DNA from: Astrothelium macrocarpum
Lineage: Eukaryota; Ascomycota; Dothideomycetes; Trypetheliales; Trypetheliaceae
Reading direction: 5' to 3'
Assembly (NCBI GenBank): GCA_021030915.1
Contig: JAGEMR010000036.1
Location: forward strand, 178,655-242,654
DNA length: 64,000 nt
The stretch's first letter is position 1. Each line of letters opens with the position of its first letter. Below the pieces are notes generated by a model. The model ran no database searches. It was not told where the DNA came from and was given only the letters and a program-made list of their open reading frames with translations. The position numbers and the translations under genes are program-made. This document shows, piece by piece, positions 10,451-23,150 of the stretch.

Positions 10451-11949
10451 GATGATGATAATAATAATAATCACTGAATTGCTGTTCAAAGAAGTCTGGC
10501 GGATAATCTTAGCTATAAGAACCTTAGCTACGTCTTTATGTGCACCCTATTATATAGGTCCAGCCTAGGGTCTGGAACAAGTCAACGGCTCTAGGAGGCT
10601 CGGAAAGGTGGCGGTAAAGGTTATGCATCAGCTTAAACGCCACCTCAAGCCAAACCTCCGACAAAAGCATTGTCTGATCATATGCTCGTAAATCAATCAA
10701 CCACGCGAATGTGATTGATAACCGGCAATGTTTCGGAGTTGGCTCCGCTCAAGGTAGGGGTACTGAGCACCGGAATTCGGCCCGCCTTTTCTCGTCCCTT
10801 TTCTCCACGTCACCAAATGACTAGGCGAGGGAACATCAAGCTTTGCTTCCTTTAAGCATGCTCTTGTCCTTCAAAATCTGATTTGACCTATCGGTCACTA
10901 CTTACGAGCTCGAATTAGACGCTTACTAGGGAGTCGTTCCTGCATGGTTATTCATCAATAGACACTTCGTAGAGTCCAACCCGGGATCGAAAAGTAATGT
11001 GAGCAAATTAGCCACCGACCAAAAACCCATTTCTATCTCTTAGAACTATGTAGTCGATAATGATAAAGCCAGGTACCAAAGCGACCCGGCGTGAATTTGG
11101 AGACGAAAGTCAGTCCGAGCCAGATCCGAGTTCTCGCCGATGGAGTGGGAAAGAGTGCGGATGAGCTCGTATCTTTCAAACTTACTGACATGAAAGGAAT
11201 TATTCAAATGTGCATTTGACTCGGATTTATTCGGATCGATAAAGGAAATCAGCAATCATGTTGGCTGGGTCAAAAAATCTTTCGCCTCACATTCCTCTTC
11301 ATCCGCGGAACCTTTCCAATACATGGCCCATGGCAAGTGGATGTATGACCAGGCTAATTCTTGCTGGTCAATGATTTTTTGTCATTTGAAATATTCATGT
11401 ATCTCTACTAATTCGGATTTCTCAAACTTCATTCCCAAAGTTTCATCTGTGCACATCTCTCGTTCTGGTCACCTGAATCATTGTTATTTTCCAGTCTACT
11501 GACCCAGGGTCTCCACCAGTCTTGAAGTGTGCGAATCTACGAATCGAAAGAGTCGAGTCTCCACTGGAGACAGCCAATTTAGTGACGAAGAAGGAAAGAA
11601 TCCAAACGCTGTAATAGCACAGCCCTGGATGTGGACAAATAGCATTCGTGGAGTTTGACGGAAGACTTTTTACTCGGAGTCGGCATATCATCAACCTTGA
11701 AGAAAGCTTCCCCAGAGTTCATCGATGATATCCACAGCAATCAATATCGTCAACCAAGTAGATTTATGTAAGTTCTCTCCACAAATTCCTTATCAAATCG
11801 CGATGTGTCTATCGTGTTTGAAAGCTTCCATTTGGACCCAGAGCCAGGCAGATTTCTGTCGAGAGACATGACGCACTTCATTTAACCCTGTCCTTGCGCT
11901 CAATTTGACATCCCGGATCATGTCCCAACCTTGAAACTTCGAAGCAATC
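10451..11949. other. Intergenic: SDR promoter and MFS 3' region
   Basis: A GAT/AAT microsatellite (about 10453-10472) lies directly upstream of the SDR start. No gene or mobile element was recognised in the remaining 1.5 kb. Confidence 0.5.
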
Positions 11950-14211
11950 TCAATGATGGTGTTCTTCTTGTTCATTGTTCTCTCTCTCACTTCGATATTG
12001 CACCGCAACATGGTTGTCCATCAACCTGGAAATGTCTGGCAGAAAACATGATGCCAGTATAGCAGCACATCCGAAGGCAATACTGACAAAATATACACGA
12101 TGATAAGCTGCGCTAAAGCATTGTCGACCTGCATGAATTACAGCCTTCACCTTCTCCGGCGTATCAATCGCAGCGAAGTTAGGAATAGTCGAACGCAAAT
12201 TTCCGGATAGGTTCATTGCAATCTGACCGAATTCAATGGGATCCAGTACGCCTGAACCTATCACAACAGGTGCTAAATATGTGAATATCGCATTGAGAAA
12301 GCCAGTACGAAGAATGTGGTAATACGCAGCGTAGCCAATCACGCCACCAACGATACGAACTGAGATAGTGAGAGCGGTCACAGTTGCGATTAGATCGTCC
12401 GGACAAACAATAGTAGCTATAATCTGATTCGGAACGATAACAGCGCCAACGCCGAGGCATGCGAAAGTCACAGCCGCATACACGCCAGGCAGATTGTCAA
12501 GATTAGCGGCAGCCATGCTACCATTTCCTGCGGTCATGATCACGCATGCTATGATCATGAGGAGCTTAATCTTGCCCCTGAGAAGGGTAACCGCAACGGA
12601 AAATATGATACTGCCACCAATAATGCAGAATCCAACAGGAAGTGAGCCGAGACCAACATCCACAGGTGAGGGGTACGGCGTATCACCCGTATAAGTTGCA
12701 TAGTATTGGGTTGGCCAGAATACGAGGACGGCGAAGAAGTTGGCCCCGGAGACGAAGGTGATGAAGCATATGACGTACAGCGCTCGCGGGTTTTGCTTGA
12801 GGCGTGCTGGGAACATTGGATAGGGTACGAACCAAATTTCCCAAACAAAAAAAAGAATAATCAGACAAGCGCCGAGGGCGATGTTGACTTTGACGTGGTT
12901 GTCGCTCCAGGGATACTGGTTTCCTGCCCAGGTCAGACCTGCGAGGAAGAGCGTAAGGCCACCGGCTGAAAGAAGACCGCCCAAATAATCGAGACGCTTG
13001 GCGATTTGCCAACGGGTGAGACCTCCGGCGTTTGGTCGTGGAGGAGGCCAGTAAAATATGGCTATCAAGATAAGGCCAATTGCATTCCAGAGTCCTGTCC
13101 AGAGGCCAACGTAACGCCATGTCGCATAAACACTAATGAGTTGAGCATAAAGGACCGATGGACAGTAAGGTATGATAGTGAGAATGATGCCGCCGATATA
13201 GAGCCCACGCTTCTTTGTAGGCGCAGACTCGCCGGCTACAGCCAAAGCTGTGAGTTCGCCAATGCCGGCACCGACGCCAATTACAGTCTGGCCGCCGATG
13301 AACATATTCATGCTGCTCGCGCAGGCACAAACAATCGATCCAATGATTCCACAGGTCGCAGCAAACATGGCGATATTCCGACGACCAAATACATCAGACA
13401 TTGGCCCCACAAAGGGCGTCACCGTCGCAAGAGGGATTAGGTTGCCCAGAGCTATCCAGACATAACGGTCCGCGCCACCAATGGACTCTTCGATGTCTGG
13501 AATGATGCCTCCAAATAGATAGAGAGGAATTTGAGATCCCGTCCACAAGAAACCCATGGCAACGAATATCATGAATTTACGACGCGTCATCTTGGATCTG
13601 TTAGCAAGGCCTAATTAGGATCAAGGCGTCGTGGACGAGGTATGTCTTACAGGCTCTTCGTGGACGTGGTCGACGCCATCCCCCATCGTTCTCAAACCAT
13701 CCTTTTCATAATATGTGTTGTTGCCAGGCACTTTGGAAACCGTTCGAACAGCCGCCAAAGTATCATTTGTATCCACCCGAACTGCCTTCTCCACCTCGGA
13801 CGGTGTCCTCCGGTCCTTGCTCTCCACGGCGGTTTGAATATGAGTCAAGGCTTCTTGAATATGAACCACCGCATCTTGAATAAGAGCTATGGCATCTTGG
13901 ATGTAAGCCGCATTTGCGCCTTGCTCAGACCTGGGTAACTCGCTATGCTCTTCATGTATATCCATAGATCCCTCAACGCCTTCACGTCTCCCAGCGGGAT
14001 TCCTATCGGCATCGCTTGGCTCGCTAGACGGTAATTTTCGACTGCTCGACTCAGCATACGCAGTCCCGGAGGAATCTTCCGTATGTCTAGTCGCCGGAGC
14101 TGCAGAGCTTTCTTCACTGCCATTGAAAACTCTGACTATAGGATTCCATATTTCATATCTGAAACTCCCGGGCTCCGCTGGCGACTTGTGACGTTCTTCC
14201 TCTTTGGACAT
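11950..14211 (-). CDS. MFS efflux transporter, TRI12-like, with long N-terminal extension
   Basis: Exons 14211-13651 and 13590-11950 encode 733 aa. The 60-nt intron ends in AAG, but joining there gives DHVHEEP-MTRRKFM, the usual stretch before TM1 in this family. The membrane part has the features of fungal trichothecene-efflux-pump-type (DHA2-like, ~14 TM) carriers: WTGSQIPLYLFG in TM1 and GPMSDVFGRR between TM2 and TM3. The likely role is proton-driven export of a small molecule across the plasma membrane. The cytosolic N-terminus is unusually long (~187 aa); residues 104-131 are four consecutive heptads of the type IQDAxxx, which suggests a short helix or coiled coil. Substrate is unknown; export of a product of the nearby peptide locus is speculation. 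Confidence 0.85.
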
Positions 14212-17192
14212 GACTTGTTATGGTCTAATCGGTCTCGACGAATTTTTCATTAATCATCAATTTTCTGGAGAAGGTGAGTTGTCGTCTCACTCCTCACTTC
14301 AAGAGGAATCAGACATGAAGGCTGCATATTCGGAGATGTACTCCGTGCGATACATTCAACATTCATCTTCTCCCCTAGCACTGCTGCATCCATCCCCACT
14401 TGACATTGACACGTCGTGCTGGTGCCGAGGGTCGATCAGTAGAGAGTTTAGAGAGGTAGTATCATCGTACAGCTGCCACCAACCAGAAAGTCGCGTGAGT
14501 TACATCTGACCAATCGAAGTGCACCGCTTGACCGAAGCTTTCAAATCCAATCTACTCTCGGTATCATAAGCTGTGGTTTGCACGTGCAACAAGTGCTGGA
14601 AAGGTGTGTACGCCACTCGCCCGAGTGTGTTTCTTGCAGGGGTTCAGACAACCTGACTAAAGACACTCGTTCTGAATTGCGGGGTACCTAGTTCGTAAAA
14701 TTATATTTAGACGCACCGCGGACTGCAGGCACCACTCGTGGTATCTTGAAGGCAATGTCAAGAATGTGTATGAGCGAAAAAAAAACTACTACAACAATTA
14801 TTTAGCCGCATTCAGGTCCATGTGCATACCTCTAAATCGCGCCACCGAAAACTACACTTGATCAACCAATGAGCCAATAAAGCGTTATCCGTTATTGACG
14901 GCCCATTCGACCACTCGGAAATTCGATGCAGCATCGGAATTGGAGGTTGAATAAAGCAAAAAAGGAAAGAAAAGAAAACGAGGAAAAAGGAACAAAAAGG
15001 CTGTAGGCGTCATCGACTTAGCTAATACTTTGAATTTCCGCGCTGCTGCTGACAAGGAAAAAAAAGGCGGATGACTATTTGAGACGAATCCGGGCCATGG
15101 GAGGTTTTTGCTATTTTCTCAACGTCATGTGAAAGGGCCATAGTGTTGTATTTCGCTCGACTACAAAATCCTCTGCATTGAAATTTCGTCGATATTATTT
15201 AACTCGTATCATTCGGCACCAACCCAATCCATCAATAACCACGACAGTGACAGTTCAATAAATTTTGATCCACATTGCTCTAAAGGGAAGTATACGAACA
15301 AGAGTTTGTGGTCCCACGGCAGTCCAGACCAAGCAAAGCATGTATGATACTGGCGCTAGAAAATACAATGGCCAACCCATTGCAATCTTTTCTTGTTCCT
15401 TTTTTGATGGCGTGACGCTAGATAGAAACGAATTTGAATCGCAGATATGACGTTCTGGAGGTGAAAACCGTGCATCTCATGGGAGCTTCCAGCCTTTATT
15501 GCTGAAATTGTGCTTATGATGCGCATGTTTCAACGCCCAGCTCGCTGAGGGACTGATGTCGATGTCAAAGACTTGTCTTGAGATGATAGCCAGAATGTGT
15601 GCACAGAAAAGCAGGAAATTGTATGGCTGAATTTCAAAGAGTTGGCCTACAAGCCTCAAGCTGCGTATGAAAAACGTTGGGCTTCGAAGCCATCCAAGCC
15701 ATCCACGCCATCTTTCTTAACGGGCAGGTTTAGGCATCAGGAAAATTGGAGGTCCCTCCTATCGATAAGCGCGTGTGACCGCTCCCCGACTGCTCTCCTC
15801 GACACCAAAGCCACGCCACTTCCACTCTCCTACCAAACATCCGCGTCTTACGTCGTCCTCGCGTTTCCGCTCCTCTGTCGTCGGATTCTCCTTTCCTGCG
15901 TGCCTTGCTTGCCTTGATCACGGTCGCCCCTCGCATGCGGCTCATTCCACCTCCCTCCTGACGTCGTACCTTCTTTCCGTCTCGCATACTATCGCAGTGT
16001 CGTCCTTGTCTCGTCGTCGCGATGCATGCGGTGAGATGGAATTCAGTAGCTTGTCGTTGTAAAAGGAAGAAACCCGGGCGCGACGTTTCCGAGGCCGAGA
16101 GGCTCAGGGTACTGAGGCCTATACATTGAAGGTCCATAAGAGTTATTCAACACCTCCAAAACCCCTAAATGGTTCTTTGTCACCGCAAGAGTGTCATTAT
16201 ATCGCCTTGGGCCAGATCAGTAATGTTATTCCTGCCAGTCGCTACAACTCTGCTGCACACTAAAGTCAGTCGTCTCAGCTTAACCCAGACTATCTATCAG
16301 GTCAGGCGCCACTGTGTAAGTGCGCAACGGAGGACCTCAATCGAGCCTTTGCTTAGCTCCTCCCTTCCGGTCCTTGTAGCTTCCTGCTCACCCTGAACCC
16401 ATCCCCACTCATTTGGCGTACGGCGGCTAGCGGCTAACCCACAACCACATTATATGTCATTTCGCACTCCTGTCTTGGAATGGAGACAGCGGCGAGCGAC
16501 GAGAAAATAAAGCGCATACTGCCTGTGAGAGCTGAAGTCACTATGCGAGATTGCCAGCTGCCGTTCTTTGGCTCGAAAATACAGTTTCCGAGAGATTCTT
16601 TTTGGCATTCAACAAGAGGTCTTTTCTCGCCATTCCTCAACTGCGGTTTCTGCAGTGCGAGTCGAATGATCAAGAGCAGAATCTCGTGGGAACTGCGGCA
16701 GATCCATCTGTCCTGTATGTCATTTTCCGCTGTATTACAATTAGTCTTGGTTTGGTCACAAGCGACTTGAAGTTACTTACCGGCAAACTTTATCCTCTTG
16801 GACTGTTTCATACACTTTTGAATGTTTTCAAGCAAATCCTCAACTCTCTTGCTTTTTCTAGTATTTGGGATCTTACAAAACTATTCCTCAAAATTGACGC
16901 TTGGGATGTCGACAATTCACAGAGAAGGGAAGCTCCATCCTTGCTGTGTACTTTGAATACGCTTTGGTTTGGCCATTGATATGGTACAAGTTGCAACGTA
17001 GAAAGGATGATCACATTTCAACTATGCTAGCTATTTATCTCAGGATCGCCAAGAGCGATTACAATGAGTATACGGTAAGATATTGCTGCTCGAGAGCAAT
17101 CAATCCTTATCCTTCTTGTTGCGCAACTCAGAACAAAGACTACCAAATGATCGCAACGGTCTGTGCGGTGAGACATTGCTGCATGAGAGCAA
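14212..17192. other. 3 kb without a recognisable gene
   Basis: It contains the MFS promoter, short A-runs and a pyrimidine-rich stretch at ~15775-16050 resembling a fungal promoter, but no downstream gene that I can recognise. Short frames at 16480-16980 match nothing I know. A diverged ~93 bp tandem duplication starts at 17073. Confidence 0.4.
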
Positions 17193-17245
17193 TCAATAAT
17201 TGTGCCTCATATCGCAATACCTGAGAACAAAGCCTCCAGAATGAA
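17073..17245. repeat. Diverged ~93 bp tandem duplication
   Basis: A 32-bp block at 17073-17104 recurs with four mismatches at 17166-17197, and similarity continues through a shared AGAACAAAG further right in each copy. It lies at the 3' end of the disrupted minus-strand host gene, so it may include a duplicated exon-intron border. Confidence 0.5.
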
Positions 17246-17663
17246 CTTGCTCGACATCAAACGGCTTTCGAACTTGTGGGCGCTCTGGGTCAACCATGCG
17301 CTGCATACCCTTATGGAATTCAAAGCTGTCTTCATTTGCTTTGAGGCGAGCACATGAGAATGGAGCGTCGAATCCGTCCAAAGGGTAAGTCAGGCCACCT
17401 AGATTCTGGCCTCCCCCTGTTCCTGGCCACCCTACCACCTTCCCATATCATTTCATTTTTTTATGAAATTCGATCTATCACCAGCCACAATATTTCGAAA
17501 TAAATGATCGTGAGAATAAAATAATTTCTATTATCATTGATTATGAAAATGGAATTTTTATATTAATAAATATTATTATTAAAATATAAGATCTTTTTTA
17601 AAATATATTTTAAATCCGATTCTAAAATAATCAAAATATCCATATATTTTATAAATATTAATA

Positions 17664-19510
17664 ACGTGGTTTACCACCCAGCCGCGCATATCACCCAGCC
17701 GCGCATTTTCCGCATCAAAAAACCATTTAAATTTTCGTCGTATCATAATTTTCTAATCATTATACCAATTTATATAAAAAAAAAGAATATTATTTTTATT
17801 ATTAATATAATTAAAATCGCAAAAAAATCTGGCCAAAAATTAAATCAGTATATAATTATAAAAATATATAATATTTCCGAATTTATTTTATACGATAGAA
17901 TGAATAATTGATAATAATATATATCAATATATATATAAAATCATAAATTAGATCAATTCAAAAAATAATTATTAATCAAATATATATTTAATTAAAATTT
18001 TAAAGAATTTCTATTATATTTTTTTGATATAAAAAATATAACCAATTTTTTATTACGGTCATATGAAAATAAATTTATTAATAAATATTAAATAAAATAA
18101 TTTATCAATATATAATTAATTTTTAAAATTAAATTTAATCAATTTTATGATTATCAAAAAATATTATAAAAAAATTCAAAAATTATTTCAGATTAATTTG
18201 AATTATTATATAATATAATAATTAAATATAGAATATATAAAAAAAATATATATAATTTTAATAAAATAGATTTTATAATAAATATAATAATCGTATTAAT
18301 AATAATAATACGTATTGAAAGATATAATAAAATCAAAATTATTTAATCTAAAAATCAGAAATGAATTATAATTATTGAATATATTAATATAAAGAATTGA
18401 TATATTCTATTATTTATTATTATTTAAAACGTTTATTATTTCACAAATTGAATCATAAAATTAGATTTTTCAAATAATTGAATTATTAAATTTATTTTTA
18501 ATAAATAAATTAATAATAAAATAAATTTGGATTAAATTCGATATTTTGATAAATATATAAAAAATTATTCAAAAAACGTATATCAATTATTAATTATTAA
18601 TAAATATGAAAATTATTTATTAATTGAATTCAATAATTTTTACGAAAAAAATAAAATTATTATTATTATTAATATATTTATATATATATCTTATTGATTT
18701 TAATTATTAAATATCATATTATATTCGTTTTTAAAATATATATATAATAATAGAATCAATCTTTTGATCAAAATTATGATCAATTATATCATTAAATCTG
18801 AATTTTTTATTATATTTAAATTAATATATTTCAAAATTTTTATTGAATCAAATATCAAATCTGAATTTAAAAAAATTAAAATTATATTTTAGAATTCAGA
18901 TATCATAATTTTAAAATTAGATATTTATTTAAAAATATTTATATCATTGAATAGATATTTTTTTATTATTTATAAATAAAAATCATAAATTCTTTTTAAT
19001 TTTTAATAAATTATTAAATAATCCAATTTTATTAAAAAACAAATTTTTATTTATTAAAGAAATTTTTTAATATTAATTATTGAAATTATAAATCAGATAA
19101 TAAAAAATATGTAAATAATAACGCATTTAATTATTCTTTTGGTTGAATAAATACGTATTTTTTAAAATATAAATATAATATTTATAAAATATCGAAAAAT
19201 CAAAAAATTATATATATAATTTGAAAGAATATTTAATATAAATAATTTTATAAAATTATTGATTGAAAAAAATTCAAAAAAACGATATATATCTGATAAA
19301 AACGAAAATGATAATTTATTAAAAAAAATAATAATAATTTTATAATAATATGATATTTATAATATAATTAGATATAATACACGTATTTATAATAAAATTG
19401 AAAAAATAGATAAATTTTTTAATTATTATTATTTATATTAATATTAATGGGATATGTAATACGGAAAATGCGCGGCTGGATGATATACGCGGCTGGATGG
19501 TAAATCACGT
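17664..19510 (+). mobile_element. Nested Fot1-like element 1 (1847 bp)
   Basis: Inverted repeats of 49 bp at 17664-17712 and 19462-19510 begin ACGTGGTTTACC; each contains a direct repeat of CACCCAGCCGCGCAT. TA dinucleotides flank the ends (17662-17663 and 19511-19512). The length matches Fot1-type elements (~1.9 kb). The interior is extremely AT-rich with remnants of a transposase on the plus strand. Confidence 0.88.
17720..19460 (+). pseudogene. Decayed pogo/Fot1-type transposase of nested element 1
   Basis: Residual text at ~17790-17900 resembles the N-terminal psq-type helix-turn-helix of fungal pogo transposases (IYN.SE..L.DRMN), and further on F.DIKNITNFLLRS resembles the start of the CENP-B/Tc5-type second DNA-binding domain. 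Stops are dense, and Ile, Lys, Asn and Tyr codons dominate, as expected after heavy C-to-T mutation on both strands. The boundaries are approximate. Confidence 0.6.
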
Positions 19511-19705
19511 TATATATAAAATTAATTTCAAAATATATTTAATATTTATATTTTTTTATATATTTTATATTCTTTAATTATTAAATTTATATAATTTCAA
19601 TTCTATTAAAATATATTATTATAATTATATTAAATAATTTTTATATTTAAATGATATTATTTTAATTAAAAAAAATTGATTTATTCATTATTATAATTTA
19701 ATATA

Positions 19706-21570
19706 ACGTATTCCACAAGCGAGCGGAACATACAAGCGAGTGAAACACGAATACCAAAAATTTACCCCATTTATTTCAACACATAATATCTGAACACAAT
19801 AACGTGTATTCAATTCATAAAAAAATTCGAATACAATTTATAATTCAGATTGTTCAAAAAGATCAATTTGATACGAAAAAAGACGCGTTTATAATTTTTG
19901 ATATTTTTTATATGATCATATATCGAAGAAATCACGGTATCCAGTCTAAAATCGATACACAATCCAATTCTTTAAAATTTATAAAAATAGAAAAGGATAC
20001 GATTATATATCATATATTTGACCTTAATATATGAGGATTTTTTTCTATCTACGTCCGAATTCAAGATATCGCAGATTTATTATTTATTTCACGAAATAAA
20101 AAAAAGATTGGAAAAAATTGATTTATAAATTTTATCAAATAAAAAACTGAATTTAAAATAAAATTTAATTAAAAATTTGATTATTAAAAATATTTATACA
20201 AAGATTTTGATATAATTGAAAATTGATTCCAATTGATGAATAATATCAAAATAAAATATAATATATTGAATAAAAATATCTAGAATTTTGATGAAAATGA
20301 TTTTATAATAAAAATTATTTCAAATATTTTAAAAATTATTATTAATTCAGAAAGATATTATAAATCAAAATAAATTCAATCGAATAATCATGAATAAATT
20401 TTGATGATTTTAAATATTAATAAAATAGGCCGAATAATTCCACCTTTTATTATTTTTTAAAATAAAATTTATCAAAATTTTTGATATAATGAAAATTGAT
20501 TATTATTCCAATAATGAATTATAATTTCTGAAAATGACTGAATAATAAATGAATTTAATATTGAATGAATTAAATATTTTGATATATATATAAAAAAAGA
20601 AATTATGGGCGTATATCATTTATTGATTCTGAATGAATATGAAAATTATAATTCTATAAAATTTGAAAATTTTTATAAAAAGAATAAAATAATAATTCTT
20701 TATATATTATCATATTTATTGTATTTTTTATAATCATTGAATGTGGATTATTTTTCGTCTTTAAAAAAGATATATTCGTATCAGATCGAAATTTTGATAC
20801 GTAATCAGATCAATTATATTATAAAAACCGAATTTTTATCAATTTTTATTAATATATTTAAGATATCAATTATAAAAAATCAGATTTTAAAAGATTTTAA
20901 AAATATTAAATTTATTTCTTTTGATTTATAAATAATTTTGAATAAATTGGATATTTGATTGAAAATTTTATCAGAATTATTCTTTCAGAAAATATTTTAA
21001 AAATTCAAAATATCAAAGAATATTAAAAAATTTGAATTTCAATTTATATTAGTCTTTAAGAAATTTACCGATTTTTAAAAAAATTCGCCAATTAGATTTA
21101 TTAAAATATTGGAAATTTTTATTAAAGATATATAAATAATGGCGTATTAATTTGAAATTATAAAAATACGAATTGAAGAATTTGAAATAATAAATATAAT
21201 TCATATAAAACGTAAAATACGTAAAAGAAAATATTTATAAATAAATGGAATTTTAAATAAAGAGAAAATTCAAAAATTAGATATTATAAAAGTTGGTAAT
21301 ACGAAATCTAGACGTTTGAATATTGATGAAAGTGGTGGAATAGAAAGTAATATTATTCGCCAAAAGCGCTGTAGAAATTGCGGAAAAATTGGACATAATA
21401 TCAGAATATGTGAAAATGATAAAAAAGAAGATTCTGAATCAGATGTAAATAATATAGATAAAATTTTTGATAGTGGTATTGAGTAATTGATGGTTTTTTG
21501 ATTGAGATGGTAGTTTTTTTGGTGTTCGTGTTCCACTCGCTTGTATGTTCCGCTCGCTTGTGGAATACGT
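19706..21570 (+). mobile_element. Nested Fot1-like element 2 (1865 bp)
   Basis: Inverted repeats of 46 bp at 19706-19751 and 21525-21570 start ACGTATTCCACAAGCG and differ at a single position. Each carries an internal direct repeat of ACAAGCGAG(C/T)GGAACA. TA flanks are at 19704-19705 and 21571-21572. It lies ~190 bp from nested element 1, inside the same outer element. Confidence 0.9.
19804..21486 (+). pseudogene. Decayed pogo/Fot1-type transposase of nested element 2
   Basis: Recognisable pieces run in order along one strand: a helix-turn-helix region at ~19840-20030 (...FQ..KDAF.IF.I...), then VRIQDIADLL near 20055, a DDE-region remnant around 20290-20370, and a C-terminal zinc knuckle CxxCGxxGHxxxxC at 21369-21413 with an acidic tail to the stop at 21484-21486. 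Many in-frame TAA/TGA/TAG codons replace Gln, Arg or Trp positions. This is a dead transposase with RIP-like damage. Confidence 0.75.
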
Positions 21571-23150
21571 TATTAAAAAAATTTTATTATTAAAAATATT
21601 CGTATTAGATAAAAAATAATAAAAATTATTTTTTATAATTCTGAAATATTATTTTATTCATTTTTTATTTTTAATAAAATTATTATTTTGATGAAATTTA
21701 TAATATTTTTAAAATAAAAATAAATTTATATTATTTTATTTAATATTTTTTATAATTAATAATAATTTCAAATTATTATTCGTATATTAAATTCAATTAT
21801 TTTAATGAATAATCAGATAGATTATTTATTTATTAAATTAAATAAAATATTAAAAAATATATTAAATAATGTAATATTATTAAAATAAATAAATGAATAA
21901 TTCAAATAATAATTGAAAAAAATGATAATAAAATATAAATAGAAAATAATAAAATATGATTTAAATAAATATTTTATTATTATTGAATAAATTAAATAAT
22001 CAATTATTGAAATAATTATTCTAATAATAAATCCATTAATTATTACTATTTTAAAAAATACGAAATCATTTTAGAAGGATCAGATAAAAGATTTAATTAG
22101 CGTCATATATTCAGAATTTCAAATTTAATTCGTTATTATTGAAAATTCGTTGAAATTCGAATGAGATGAGATGGTGGTGGGGTGGCCAGGAACAGGGGGA
22201 GGCCAGAATCTAGGTGGCCTGACTTACGTGCGGTAACCAGGATCTGCCCAACATGTACTCCATTCCTCATCGTCTAGTTCTTCTCCCACAAAGTCAGGAT
22301 GCCCGATGAGCCAAAGGCTACCATCCTCAATGCATTTTACAGCGGTAAAGCGTACCAAGTTCCACCCATCTCGATTGGAATGGGTTACTAACTGGCCTAT
22401 TTCGAAAAAGCGTCCAATATCCGGCTTCTGTTGCAGTCCGGGCTTACGTGGTGCTTGGGTAGCATGTTTCTTTCGCGCTCTCTTCTCATTTTTGGGTGGC
22501 ATTTTTACCACTGATTTCTTCTGCGCTCCTTTTTTGCTCTGAGCTGGCATTTCTGTTGTCTGTTTCTGCTACGTCTATTTTAGTAACTGTTGTTGATAGC
22601 ATTGACTTAAGGTGCTTACTTCTTGGCTGTCTATTTCATTTCGATCTACCAAGGACTCTGTCTCGTGTGGCTTGTCTAGAAAAAAAGCACATTTCGAGCG
22701 AAATGACACGGAGTCCTTATCTTGGTTTTCGTGCAAGCCATCAGTCGTGAGGCTCATCTGCGGTATAGGAAATACTATTACTCCATAATCAATTTCGTCT
22801 CGGGACCCGAGATAAAAGAATCCGGAATGATTGCGTCTGAAGGAATCGTTGAATTTCTCGATAATAGCGTCCGAAGCGCCCTTGATTGCCTTCCCCAAAA
22901 GCATTTTGAATTCTTGAATGGACGGTGGAGGGCCCCTCAAGTGCGATGCTGGGAGTCTGACATAGTCGTGAAGGAAACCCAATTTATATCGTTGCTCAGA
23001 CTCATCCATATCTCGGGTTCCCGAATAAGATATGCCTTTGCAAGATATGGGCAATGCTTCAGCTTCGCAAAGCTGCTGAGTAGACTACTGTAGGGAGGTA
23101 TGCGATGAGACAGGTGGTCGGTTTTCAAGCTTTGGTAGATATCAGGATCT

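Larger units (their letters stand above)
17388..22224. mobile_element. Outer Fot1/pogo-like element carrying two nested elements
   Basis: Terminal inverted repeats of ~52 bp at 17388-17439 and 22173-22224 start AGTCAGGCCACC and differ at only about two positions; TA flanks both ends (17386-17387, 22225-22226), as expected of Tc1/mariner-superfamily insertion. Subtracting the two nested elements leaves about 1.1 kb of very AT-rich DNA with no transposase recognised, so the outer element is probably a deletion derivative or is mutated past recognition. Confidence 0.88.
17193..23150 (-). pseudogene. Unidentified host gene split by a 4.84 kb transposon
   Basis: Right part: an open frame on the minus strand from ~23150 to 22226, interrupted by a TAG near 23087 and two TAG codons near 22585-22575, all explicable as CAG-to-TAG. 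Left part: 17387-17193. Removing the element and one TA joins ...WADPGYRT to YPLDGFDAPF... in the same frame, ending at a stop at 17193. The product is not recognised; it has a Lys-rich stretch around 22540-22440 followed by an acidic/Trp-containing region. The 5' end is uncertain. It is disrupted and probably also RIP-mutated, so almost certainly not functional. Confidence 0.7.

Noticed and set aside
15597..16137. Possible gene in the pyrimidine-rich stretch
   Set aside because: Frames on both strands are biased by composition only; no splice-consistent model or motif emerged.
20737..20931. AT-rich open frames inside the transposon nest as separate genes
   Set aside because: They are fragments of RIP-damaged transposases or random frames in AT-rich DNA.
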